Positions 1 to 10,600 of a DNA stretch of 64,000 nt are shown here, piece after piece (within the stretch, counting starts at the first letter, position 1; each line of letters starts with the position of its first letter). The notes beneath the pieces were generated by a model. It was not told the origin of the DNA and searched no databases. It saw only the letters and a program-made list of their open reading frames with translations. The DNA is from Kitagawia praeruptora (taxonomy: Eukaryota; Streptophyta; Magnoliopsida; Apiales; Apiaceae): positions 15,619,001 through 15,683,000 of the forward strand of contig CM075351.1 in assembly GCA_037693485.1 (NCBI GenBank), given 5' to 3'. A program made the position numbers and the translations under genes.

Positions 1-238
1 CAACTACCATAACTCCATAACTGCAATCATCAAAAGTACAAAACTTCCCCAAAATCCAATATTCATCAACACTACTGAACAAATCTATAACAGTTCCACA
101 TTTTAATTACCAACTAACATAACAGTAAGCATCAAAAATACAAATCTCCCCTAAATCCAATACTCGTCGACACTACCGAAGAAATCGATAACATCTCAAT
201 TGATTTAAACAAACTTACAACATAATTCACACACACGG

Positions 239-287
239 GAGAGAGGGAGAGAGAGAGAGAGAGAGACAGAGAGAGAGGGGGGGGGGC
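239..287. repeat. GA/CT microsatellite with G9-10 tract at the start of intron 1
   Basis: Imperfect GA repeat followed by a run of G. On the minus strand this is C-tract then CT repeat beginning only a few bases after the putative splice donor at 291. Confidence 0.85.
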
Positions 288-291
288 AGAC

Positions 292-408
292 CTGAGTTTT
301 GGCACCGTAAATAAGATTAACAGCATCAGCTTGAGCTAGAAACCTAGTAGGTGAATAATCACCGTTACGAGCATATGACCCGCCTGCACCAAATTTGTTG
401 AAAGACAC
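292..408 (-). CDS. First coding exon of an unrecognised gene (partial, runs off the left edge)
   Basis: Minus-strand exon from an ATG at 408 to a donor at 291/290 (CTCAG followed by GTCTGC), giving 39 residues in phase 0: it begins MSFNKFGAGGSYARN and ends NLIYGAKTQ. The composition looks like a real N-terminus rather than random sequence, and translation past the donor turns at once into low-complexity Pro/Ser/Leu encoded by the CT repeat, which fits an exon end. I do not recognise the family. The region upstream of the ATG (409-730 on the minus strand) holds a 39-bp CT microsatellite of the kind common in plant 5' leaders. Downstream exons would lie left of position 292, and I could not identify one in 1-230. 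Confidence 0.45.
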
Positions 409-651
409 AAAATCAAAAATTAAAAATCAATCTTCAAATATAAACTCGAAGAAAAAAAAGCTAATTGACAAGAAAGAAAGTCAAATTGAGCTTCATTAAC
501 ACGAATACAACTTTGAATTGAGTTTAATTAGCTAGGGTTTGTGATTTTGCAAGTGGGTTTGTGAGTAATTGAATTCTAGGGTTTATAATTATAGTAATTG
601 AAAACTTAGGGTTCATATGAGTGTTTTTACAATTGATAAAGTTTAGAAAGA

Positions 652-654
<3 letters not shown>

Positions 655-695
<41 letters not shown>
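655..695. repeat. GA microsatellite
   Basis: About 20 uninterrupted GA units. It lies roughly 250 bp upstream of the minus-strand ATG at 408, so it is CT-rich in the sense of that gene and may be in its leader or promoter. Confidence 0.9.
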
Positions 696-698
<3 letters not shown>

Positions 699-729
699 TC
701 GAAATGTGAGAGACGGGAATGAGAAAGAC

Positions 730-1135
730 GAGCCCGTTTGGCCCCCCCTTTTTTTTTTCTTTTCACTTAAAGTTTGGATGGAGGTGTTTGTCTCCCCCTT
801 AAAGTGGAGCCACTTAAAGTGGAAAGTAGGTTAAAAAAAAAAAGTAGCTTGGAGGTACTTTTTTTCCACTTATTTTTTTTCGTATATCAATTTTTATGTA
901 TTTGAGTCACCATTTAACTTGTATTGTATTCTTTTCATATATTTGTATTTTATACTTTCAAAAAAATATAAATTTCTTTTTTTTTAATTAAATTTTTAAA
1001 AATAAATTTACTTTAAGTGGAATTAGCCAAACAGATACACCTAACTTTAAGTAAAAATTATCACTTTTCACTTAAAGTGAGTAAGTAGCACTTTAAGTGA
1101 TAAGTAACATTTTTTAAGTTAAGCCAAACACGCTC
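730..1135. mobile_element. MITE with GTTTGGC-type terminal inverted repeats
   Basis: The left end reads GAGCCCGTTTGGC and the right end is AGCCAAACACGCTC, whose reverse complement GAGCGTGTTTGGCT matches it. The interior repeats the motif CTTAAAGTGG in both orientations and is AT-rich and non-coding. Size (about 406 bp) and termini fit non-autonomous hAT/Harbinger-type plant MITEs. I could not settle a target-site duplication. A 28-bp stretch at 602-629 recurs at 1136-1163 immediately after the element. Confidence 0.6.
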
Positions 1136-1529
1136 AAAACTTAGGGTTCATACGAGTGTTTTTCAGTTTTTTGTTTTAGTTTAGTTTTGTTGAAGGGGGA
1201 AGGGAATAATTGGTATAAAGGGGGGGAAATTTGACTGAAGGGGGAAAACTTCCGCCTTAATTTTTTTGTCCTAATCTAATCTTTACCATATTTTTTTTTA
1301 ATTTTTGTAATTTATTTTTTAATTAATATATTTACTTAAAATATAATAAGTATCATGTTTATTTATATGTATATAAGCAATATATTTAAAAAAATATTCA
1401 TTTTTATATATATCTTATTTACATTTATAAGAGTCAATTAGTTCAAAATTATTTTTTTATTTTGAATTAATTTTTTAGTTTATTTTTAAAAACTTTCATA
1501 ACTTAAAATTAAAAAAAACCATGTGCATT
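1136..1529. other. AT-rich intergenic DNA
   Basis: Starts with the copy of 602-629, then purine-rich blocks (AAGGGGGA motifs at 1192-1250) and poly-T/AT-rich sequence. No gene-like reading frame is seen. Confidence 0.6.
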
Positions 1530-3207
1530 AAAAAAATAACTATTAACATTCGTATGGTTGGATCGAAGAAGAGATTATTTAAAAAAATCATTCAGTGATT
1601 TTGGCACGTACCCCGTTACCGGAATCTGTACTATTACAATGTTTTCGTTAAGATGCGATACAACCGAGCTATTTTATTTTTTGATTATTTTTTCCCAACA
1701 CTAGAATGAGTATCTATTGACATCCGTACGGTTCGATCGTCAAAGAAATCATTAAAAAAAATCATTCAGTGATTTTGGCACGTGCCCCGTTACTAGAATA
1801 TGTACTATTACAACGTTTTCGTTAAGATGCGACACAACCGAGCCTTTTTATTTTTTGATTATTTTTTCCAAATGCTAGAATGAGTATCTATTGACATCCG
1901 TACGGTTCGATCGTTGAAAAAATCATTAAAAAAAATTATTCAGTTATTTTGGCACGTGCCCCGTTACTGGAATCTATACTATTACAACGTTTTCGTTAAG
2001 ATGCGACACAACCGAGCCTTTTTATTTTTTGATTATTTTTTCCCAACACTTGAATGAGTATCTATTAACATCCGCATGGTTCGATCGTCGAAGAAATCAT
2101 TAAAAAGAATCATTCAGTGAATCTGGCACGTGCCCCGTTACCAGAATCTATATTATTACAACGTTTTCATTACGATGCGACACAATCGAGCCTTTTCATT
2201 TTTTGATTATTTTTTCCAAACGCTGGAATGAGTATCTATTGACATCCGTACGGTTCGATCGTCGAATAAATCATTTAAAAAAATCATTAAGTGATTTTGG
2301 CACGTGCCCCGTTACCGGAATCTATACTATTACAACGTTTTCGTTAAGATGCGACACAACCGAGCCTTTTTATTTTTTGATTATTTTTTCCAAACACTAG
2401 AATGAGTATCTATTGACATCCGTACAGTTCGATCGTCGAATAAATCATTAAAAAAAATCATTCAGTGAATCTGGCACGTGCCCCGTTACCAGAATCTATA
2501 CTATTACAACGTTTTCGTTAATATGCGACACAATCGAGCCTTTTTATTTGTTGATTATTTTTTCCCAACACTAGAATGAGTATCTATTAACATTCGTACA
2601 GTTCGATCATGAAAGAAATCATTTAAAAAAATCATTCGGTGAATCTAGCACGCGCCCCATTACCGAAATCTGTACTATTACAACGTTTTCGTTAAGATGC
2701 GACAAAATCGACCCTTTTTATTTTTTTATTATTTTTTTCCAACACTAAAATGAGTATCTATTGACATTCGTACGGTACGATGGTCGAAGAAATCATTTAA
2801 AAAAAATCATTTATTGAATCTGGCACGCGCCCCATTACCGGAATATGTACATTTACAACGTTTTCGTTAAGATGCGACATAATCGAGCCTTTTTATTATT
2901 TGATTTTATTCCCCCAACACTTGAATGAGTACGACATCCGTACGGTTCAATCTTCGAATAAATCATTTTAAAAAAATCATTCAGTGAATATGGCACGCAC
3001 CCAATTACCGGAATCTGTACTATTACAACGTTTTCGTTAAGATGCGACACAACCGAGACTTTTTATGCGTTGATTTTTTTTTCCAACACTAGAATGAGTA
3101 CCTATTGACATCCGTACGGTTCAATCTTCGAATAAATAATTAAAAAAAATTATTCAGTGAATTTGGCACGCGCCCCGTTACCCGAAATATATACTATTAC
3201 AAAGTTT
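1530..3207. repeat. 174-bp tandem satellite-like array, about 9.7 copies
   Basis: The landmark GTTTTCGTTAAGATGCGAC (with small changes) begins at 1641, 1815, 1989, 2163, 2337, 2511, 2685, 2860 and 3030, and its decayed last copy is at 3204. Spacing is 174 bp seven times in the read, then 175, 170 and 174. Other fixed words in each monomer are GGCACGTGCCCCGTTACC (GGCACGCGCCCC in the distal copies), GAATGAGTATCTATTGACAT and TACGGTTCGATCGTCG. The last four monomers share CGCGCC/ACC variants and more indels, so divergence rises to the right. Short reading frames inside it are not genes. Confidence 0.95.
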
Positions 3208-3639
3208 CTACAATTAACACACACACACACATATAATTAACTAAGCAACATGCATTAACAACATTCTAATGAAAGATAAAATTATACAAACTATCTAATT
3301 TTTTTTATGAATATTTATCAAAATTAGAAAATGAGATTTAGACAATTAATCACAAGACAAAGCTCATAAAATTAATACAATGTTGAGAATTCTAGAATAA
3401 GATCCAAAAAATCAACACAAATATATCATAGAAAATTATTTTCATAATTACAATTAAAAATTGTACTCAAAACAAAAACTAAGTACATGACAGTAAGGTT
3501 AATTACCTTAATTAGGAGAGTTGTATAGATTCGAATTTTGGATAATATAATTTGCTAGTAGTATGTTGAAGGCGAAGCTTAGTAATATTTCTGTTTTGCA
3601 ACAATTAAACTACAACAGATTAGTAACAGAAATATTATA
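3208..3639. other. AT-rich intergenic DNA with short CA repeat
   Basis: Starts with a short CA repeat (3218-3231). No coding potential or clear element ends were seen. Confidence 0.5.
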
Positions 3640-3987
3640 AATGGTAACAAATTAGTAACGGAATATGTATGACAGAAAGAATATGACCATTCCGTTGGCA
3701 ACCCATTGGCATTTCGTAGGTAGAAATGGGCGGGATTTTAGCAACATTTTTAGCGCCCAATTTTTCCTCATTTAACTGGGCGGCATTTTTAGCGCCCATT
3801 TTTTGGGAACATTTTTCCAAACAGAATCCCAACAAAATTGATGTTTGTTAGTAATTTGTTGGATATCCGTTGCTAGAGGGTTGCCTTTCCAACAACTTGT
3901 TTTTTCATCATGAATCGTTAGTAATCACTAACGGACATATTTCCGTTAGCAATTTCTGTTGTTAAAATCAGGAATTCTTGTAGTGTC
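3640..3987. mobile_element. Right-end fragment of a CACTA-type DNA transposon
   Basis: Ends at 3987 with CAGGAATTCTTGTAGTG, whose reverse complement CACTACAAGAATTCCTG is the CACTA superfamily terminus. The preceding 350 bp carries repeated subterminal words (CCGTTAGCAAT, AGCGCCCA, TAGCAAC) on both strands, as expected for these elements. No matching CACTACAAGAA left terminus was found in 1-3639, so the element looks truncated or its left end is degraded. Confidence 0.6.
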
Positions 3988-4061
3988 ATTTATTAATGAA
4001 ATTGTGTTATGCAAGGTTGTTAGGCAACGAAAATAGTTTTTGACAATTCCTGTGTATGTAG

Positions 4062-4718
4062 GAAATTGGTTATAGTTCTGGCGATGTCTTCATAAAGAGA
4101 GTAGTGGCCAAAGCTGGGGACTATGTTGAGGTAAGATGCATCTTCTCCTGAGGGGTACTCTTATTTTTGCTGGTATTGAGCAGTCAAAAATTTGAATATT
4201 GTGATAGGTACGTGATGGTAAATTAATAATTAATGGTGTCATTCAAGAAGAAGATTTCATCTTAGAGCCACTTGCATATGATATGGAGCCAACGGTATAC
4301 ACTTGTTCCTCTATGTTCGTCCGACTTGATTTTGCTTTAGATTAGAGCCTGCAATTAATTGATGAAGGCCTTTTTTTTTTTAATCTTTTTCCTAATAAGT
4401 CTTGGGTGATTGGTTTGTCCTATTACAGCTTGTGCCTGAAGGTTATGTGTTTGTGATGGGGGACAACAGAAACAATAGTTTTGACTCTCATAATTGGTAA
4501 GCTGTGATTTGAGAATACAAATTTTTACTTATTGTTTCTGTCATTCTCTAACATGTTTGGCTTTGCGTATTTCTGCTTCTTTCATATTACTTTCCAGGGG
4601 ACCTCTGCATATCAAACACATACTTGGTAGATCAGTTCTTCGATATTGGCCTCCTTCCAAAATAAGTGACACTATGTATGAACCCCATGCAGGGAATGAA
4701 GCATTTGTTATATCTTGA
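4062..4718 (+). pseudogene. TPP: Thylakoidal-type signal peptidase I, 5'-truncated (last four exons)
   Basis: Four exons join in frame: 4062-4130, 4208-4294, 4429-4496 and 4598-4718 (stop 4716-4718), about 114 residues. They contain signal peptidase box D (SGDVFIKRVVAKAGD, with the general-base Lys) and box E (VMGDNRNNSFDSHNWG), then GRSVLRYWPPSK and the C-terminus. The pattern matches plant thylakoidal processing peptidases (Arabidopsis TPP type), which remove transit signals in the thylakoid lumen and envelope. The upstream exons that would carry the transit peptide, membrane anchor and the catalytic Ser (SMYP motif) are not between the CACTA end at 3987 and this point, nor in the satellite further left. 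All visible splice sites and frames are intact. I call it a truncated copy, but a gene split by a very long intron cannot be fully excluded. Confidence 0.8.
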
Positions 4719-5344
4719 CATGATAATCGAATTCAATTTGCTTGTTGATGAAGTCCTGTGTTTTCCCATCACAGTTTGCTGTTCTCTATCTTTCTCTCCC
4801 TCATTCTACTCTTCTCTTTCGTTTGACCTGAGCAATGAAGGAATGGATTGGATCAAAATGGGAACTGAGAAGATTTGTACAACCTATATATCTGTCACTG
4901 CTACCCTTGGGAATTCGCTAGGCATGATCATGTTAGATAGTAGATACCTTAGATGGGTGAAATAGTCTCCCCAAAAGCAGTGTTACTGGATCCACTGATT
5001 TTGTTTTGTTTAGTTTTTTTTGGTTTTTTTGGCCGGCTGGATAAACTGATGTTATTCCCAAAGGTGGAAGAGAACATGAACTAGAATATTGAAAAAATAA
5101 ATAAATCATTATGACAAGTTATCTGTTTTATAATCTATTACTAGCTTTTTATATCCGTGCAGCATCAAATGCTAAGCAAATGAATCAAAAAAAAAATGAA
5201 TTAATTTAATTCATTTGTTTTTTAATATCATTGACCTAACCCAAAAGTACTATGTATATTATCCGATATTCAATTTTATTAACTTAAAATAATAATAGTT
5301 CATGTTAAATGTAATGTTTTTACCTGATCCGATTTTTAAACAAT
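4719..5344. other. Intergenic DNA downstream of the signal peptidase fragment
   Basis: Contains the probable 3' flank of the peptidase fragment and AT-rich sequence. Two short open frames here show no recognisable domain. Confidence 0.45.
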
Positions 5345-5409
5345 ACATTTCCCTTTTCTAAAACAAATTTGTCCCAAATTACATGTCCATTTTCTCTTTT
5401 CAATGTAAA
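5345..5409. mobile_element. Left part of a Stowaway-like MITE split by the Helitron
   Basis: GTCCCAAATTACATGTCC at 5371-5388 resembles the reverse complement of the Stowaway-like end at 13494 (GTCCCAATTTACATGCTC). This suggests both pieces belong to one MITE interrupted between 5409 and 13305. The extreme left terminus is degraded. Confidence 0.35.
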
Positions 5410-5500
5410 TCTATTCTATATATAATACGGCAACATGCTCCTTCCGTGAATCATTTTATTCCAGGTCAGCTCTGTTATAACTCCGTCTATCTCTATCTCT

Positions 5501-5660
5501 ATTATCTACCGCTATATGTTATATGTATGAACCCTTCCGGTTCCTACTCTACCTATCTAGTGTCTCAGTCCGATACTCTATTATCTGCCGCTGTATATTA
5601 TATGTATAACCCTTCCAGTTCCTACTCTACTCTACCCTGTCTAGTGTCTCAGTCGATAGC
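5501..5660 (+). repeat. Tandem duplication of about 80 bp
   Basis: A unit starting ATTATCTACCGCTATATG at about 5499 and ending in TAGTGTCTCAGTCCGATA recurs at about 5579 as ATTATCTGCCGCTGTATA ending in TAGTGTCTCAGTCGATA. It lies within the first 250 bp of the proposed Helitron. Confidence 0.75.
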
Positions 5661-6582
5661 CTCATCAAGCGTCCGTTCCATGAAAGGAGGTAGAAAGATG
5701 ATTAGGTCGATCGATCCGGAGCGCACCACCTGTATGATGATGTGTTTAAATGAATTGGATTCTCATGGAATTCTATGTAATCGTGCCTAGTACACTCAGT
5801 CTCAGGTATTCTAATTTGCATTTTGTTCGATGTACAAACTGATAAACTAAACTTGATAACATAAATTTAGCTAAACTACATGTCTTGCAATATTTTATCA
5901 ACCAATGTATCTCAAGATTAGACAATGAATGTTGAAATAATCATTTCTCAGGCTTATATTTCATTTGTATCTGTCATGGGCTCTCATATTTTTTGTGTTT
6001 TGGTGGATTATATTGAGATTTGACCATCTGGACAGACTTGGTTTTGATAAGGATTTGACCTTTTTTTGTGGCTGTGTTTTAATTTGTAGTTTGCGCTAAT
6101 AAGTATTTATAATTAGCTTATGTAGGAGTTCTTTTAGTTGGATTATGGCTCGGTTGATTCTTCCATGTAAGAGTTCAATTGATTCGAAACCATCTTATTT
6201 TCATATGTTTTCATATAGTTATACAAAAAAGTAAAGAGTGTAGCTCAGGTCGATTTCTTGAATTTTTGTGTTGTGCCTTGTAAATGTTATGCTTGGGTGT
6301 GCAGATAATGAGGTTGAAAGTTAACAAACAGGATTATATGAAGGTAACTCACTTGTCTGTTTGTTGTTTTGCAGCTTCGTTCTACGTGCTTTGTCAGTTC
6401 ATCTAGGCATTCAACAAAAAATATATCTAGATATACACCTTTGATGAGTGATTTTATTCCAACTCAGCCGGATCCACCTCATTGCCACGTAATATTTTCT
6501 GAGAAGGAACTTTGCAACACGTTACCTAATTATATCATCATAACTCAACTTTTCCACGGCTCCAACTTGCTCCAACGCCTGT

Positions 6583-6749
6583 TTCATAGGTGGGTGATGA
6601 CTGGGAAGCGATGGCGCTCGTTTCACAGATGGAGACGCACGCCCATCCCCACCCAAACTATGGAGTCCTATTCGATAATCTCGACAATTTGACTGGGAAG
6701 CGACAATTGCTACCAATGCCCAAGGATGTATCTCCCAAACAGATCAAGG
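6583..6749 (+). pseudogene. Unrecognised captured exon (about 55 residues)
   Basis: A clean exon-like frame: acceptor TTTCATAG before 6590, a frame reading GDDWEAMALVSQMETHAHP and ending PMPKDVSPKQIK, then a consensus donor GTAACT at 6750. The composition (Asp, His, Pro-rich, no low complexity) looks like real protein rather than noise. I do not recognise the family. It lies inside the proposed Helitron upstream of the PDRG1-like fragment. Joining it to the next acceptor at 7195 would hit a stop after 16 codons, so the two are probably not parts of one gene. Confidence 0.4.
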
Positions 6750-7204
6750 TAACTGTATCAAATATGGAGTGACTTTACATGTTTGATAAATGGTTTCAAT
6801 CAACTGAATTACTGTGATTTAATTCTGTGTAAAGCATCGAATCTTAACTGTACCTAGAATACATATTGATGATGGAACTCTTAACTGTAATTCTGAGTCT
6901 TCTCAACAGTACTTAAATACTGGACAGCTTTTCTGTTTTACTTGTTTAATTTTTTTCATACTTAAACAGACTATAGACTGATTAATTCTTCACGACTTAA
7001 AATCATATTTTCTTATGATTAATGTATCAAATGTCCTCTGTGTTTATCTACAAGTAAGTAAGTAACACTGTCTGGGAACCTTTACTTGCCAGCATAAGAT
7101 ATCCTTTGCCTGCAATGATAAAGTTCTTCCATTATTGTGAAAATTTCATTATAATTTTGCATTTCATAAATAATCCTTTTTTATGAACATTCAGGCTGAC
7201 AAAT

Positions 7205-7640
7205 ATGGACAACACAATGAAGACAATTCAGGAAAACCTAATTGAGATCGAGATTGAAGCAGAAAATCTCCTTTTAGCACGGCACCAGGTCTTTCAATTG
7301 TCAATTTAAAATATAACACCATCTGTTTCTGTCAGTAGTTTTAGTTAACTCAATTTTGGCAAGTGTGTGTAGATGGTTGAAAATTATAGAGTGAGAAATG
7401 GGAATAGAGGAGCATTGACAGCTATTAGAAAAAGGGTTCGAACAACAAAGACTAGTGTGCCTTCACCTTTTGAGTCAATCATGAAAGAGATTGAGGGAAT
7501 GGGATCAAAGCCTTTATTGAAAGAGGTGTGTGCTACCTGTGGCAATCACGACTCCACAGAAAAGACATGGATGATGTTTCCTGGCACTGATATATTTGCC
7601 AGGATCCCATTTCCTGCTGCTCACATCATCTTGGAGAAAA
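7205..7640 (+). pseudogene. PDRG1: PDRG1-like (p53 and DNA damage-regulated protein 1; prefoldin-like) gene fragment, 3' truncated
   Basis: Two exons, 7205-7288 (28 residues, starting MDNTMKTIQENLIEIE) and 7373-7640 (89 residues), are joined across a short intron with donor GTCTTT and acceptor GTGTAG. The second reads MVENYRVRNGNRGALTAIRK, then SVPSPFESIMKEIEG, a CATC zinc-like pair, TWMMFPGTDIFARIPF and HIILEK. This matches the plant PDRG1/prefoldin-beta-like family, a small coiled-coil co-chaperone of the R2TP/prefoldin-like complex in the cytosol. The exon ends in phase 1 at a GTACTG donor, but I found no downstream exon with the remaining C-terminal coiled coil before 13300, so the copy is incomplete. 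The open frames are intact, which points to recent capture. An upstream non-coding exon could begin at the acceptor near 7195. Confidence 0.65.
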
Positions 7641-10600
7641 GTACTGCTTTACCACTGCTATATACGTGGTCATAGAGAAATGCACATTATATATTTTTAA
7701 ATATGTATGTTTATAATAAAAGCTCTGTATTTGGAACTTGTCATAATTCTCGTGTATTTTTAAGTATCATAAAAAAGTAGGTACAGCATGCATAAAGTTA
7801 TTATATTTCGAAAAATGCTATATAGGGATACTGTAACCTGGGATTTAAGTGTAGACTGTAGAATGGGAGGTACAAATCAATATGTGAGTATGAAGTAAAC
7901 TTATCCATTCCCATGAACTTGGAATCTTTGGCTTTTAGATACTAACCCATAATAAATCATAATTCATTTTTAAACACAATCTTTTATTATTATTATTATT
8001 ATTCATATGCTTTGAGCATCTCCTACTAACATTAAATAATATAAATACAATTTACGATGCAAAATACACAATCATAGCTAATTGTTGTATTTCAAATTAT
8101 TGCAGGTGGTCAGGTACATATTTAGCAAACCCTGCTTTGAAAATGCACACACACAAAGTTAAGTCAACGATGAGGTAGTTAAAGAAATTGCATTCTTATA
8201 ATTTTTGAAGTAGGGGCAGATATTCAGTGGTACCCGTGAAAGCAACTAGATTTAGTCTAAGCCATATGAATCTAACAATCGAAGCACATTGGTATCCATG
8301 GTGTACATATTACCAAGTATGTTGGCACAATTATCAATTTTATAACTTTAAATATATTCTATATGCAGCAATTATTACATAAATGCATTATGATTGTATA
8401 GGTAGAAGGTTGGACAGAAGTGTATAATTGACTAACATATGTCACAGTGAAAAGAGCTTGCCATGAAGTTCCTTTGTTTGAGCCCAAAATTACAATAAAG
8501 AATGCAAAAAACTTGTCAAGTATAAGAATTTTCCATTGCTTAAAAACAGGTGCATTAATTTAGATATTTATCTTGATTTTGCCTCTTTGCTTTCAGAAAT
8601 CTACAATTCATTTCCCTTTTTTTTTTTTTTATCTTTTTTCGAATTTAGCAACTAGAAGCTTGAAATTCCGAGACCGTGATATGGTAACAGCCATATTCAA
8701 TTGCATTTGAGTTTGAATTACTATCATTGCTATCATACTGCGGAACGTGTTGCCATTTTTTGATGTATGCCAGATGCTATGACATGTTTAAAGCATTGAT
8801 TGTTGAAGTAAAGCCGATTAGGGTAGTGTTGACTACAATTACCAACTGTCTACATGTGCTTGAACTAGATCCCATATGATCTTGATCAAACCAGAGATCT
8901 ATTATCTATTAGTTGTTTGTGGTTATGGGGTAGTGCAACAAAAGGCAAGCTTGATTATCTGATTATCAAATAGGACATTTATTATAATATTTTAAGAAAC
9001 GGACAATAAGATCTCCAATTAAAATATTTAAAATTTATGAATGACCGTTTGTGAGTTTATTTATTTTATTGTGCGCTCATGTGCTTTTTTTTAATCTACC
9101 AATTTTTTTAAAGTTGCTTCCCTATATACAATGGCTTTCATAAACATGTCCAAATATTAATGAGTCCTTCTTGCCTTGTCTTTTTTTTTTTCCACAGTTT
9201 TGTATGTGAATTACTATAAAAGGAGGGAAAACCTCTTGTGGAAAGAGAGGATGACCTACAATCATTGTACGCAAAGATGTTTTCGAGTGATGAAGATTAG
9301 CAAGGGAATGGCATAAAGCTTGCCGGGAAAAAAGGTACATACATGATTTTTTTTTTATTTTTACCATTGGTCTTCGGTGCCAGTTCTTATATTTTGTTAC
9401 TGATTACATGATCTTTTTAGGGTTGCCCTGTGTGAAGATCGTCATGTGAGTGTCAGATCTCACAATGTTGCACCGACAACATATGATGGAGGTGTCACAT
9501 GGTATTCATATTTTTACATATATGCATGTGTTTTAGCAAAAATGAAGGGCAATATATATTTGTCCCTTGTGGTGCTCTTCGAATAAAGGTTCTTTAATTC
9601 TTCATTACCACTGATCTTACACTGCATAATAACACCATATTAGATATGTGCAGTTAGGAATAGATTTGTGGATTTTGCCAGGCATTATTATTTTATTTTT
9701 ATTTTAATAATTATATTAGGAGCCCACTTTGGGTCCGTCACTGCCATCTGGTACTATTATTTTCTCATTTCATCCCATCTTATTTTATTTGCATTCATAT
9801 TTTTTTTGTACATCTATTTAAGTGATTCGTATATGTATGTAAGTGTGCAGCTTTAAAGTATGGTGGTGGAAGATATGTACGAATGTGTTAACTCCAGAAG
9901 GGTCGGTTTTGTTTTTGCCCCAAAGCCATGCTCCCAAGTATTCTCATTGTGCCCCTCTTTTCATGAAGGTACATTATTCTTTACTTGCAATCTTCTATTC
10001 TTCTCTATGTCCTAACTTTATATTGTTAATGCGATGTAGGCATAATATTATCAGTTACCCTTTTGATAATTAAATTTTATTATTGGGGTGTGTACAAGTA
10101 TACAATAGGTATTACAGATCGTCATTACACTGTAGTTTATGCTCCTCCATAAATTCCTTTTATTTTGCATTCGGTGTACATTTTTTTTTACTATTTTCCG
10201 CCTTAAGACATGGTGATATTGCTGAATCTTTTCCAGAATTTTGTACGATTTTGAACGAAAGATTTTTTTTGGTACTTACAAGCTAATATTCTAAAAATGT
10301 GTCATAGGGCTTGTGCAATATTTATTTTCCTTATGTATTAAACCTTAATTCAACTACTGTAATTAATTCATTTAAATGCACTCTGCTTCTTTTTAAACGA
10401 AGTTACTAATGTTCTTGCACTGCTTACTCAGGCCAACTCACTTGTAATTTACTATATGTCAAGTGATAAATCTTTCGCCTATACATATGTTAAGGATCTT
10501 ATCTGTCGTAACCTTTATTATCTTCAACATTTTTTCGTTAAAAATAGTTTAATGAATGTTACGTCTTACATTTTACGTCTTACAGGTGAAATATTATTTC

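Noticed and set aside
2203..3050. Open frames inside the 174-bp array
   Set aside because: They repeat with the satellite period and have no conserved frame across monomers.
1530..3207. CRISPR-like array
   Set aside because: The whole 174-bp unit repeats with no variable spacers, and the DNA is from a plant nucleus.
5138..5170. Another minus-strand Helitron 3' end (CTAGC...ATCCGTGCAGCATCAAATGC)
   Set aside because: The hairpin does not pair and no matching 5' end was found.
5383..5790. 135-residue plus-strand frame
   Set aside because: It spans the MITE/Helitron boundary and a tandem duplication, with no protein-like features.
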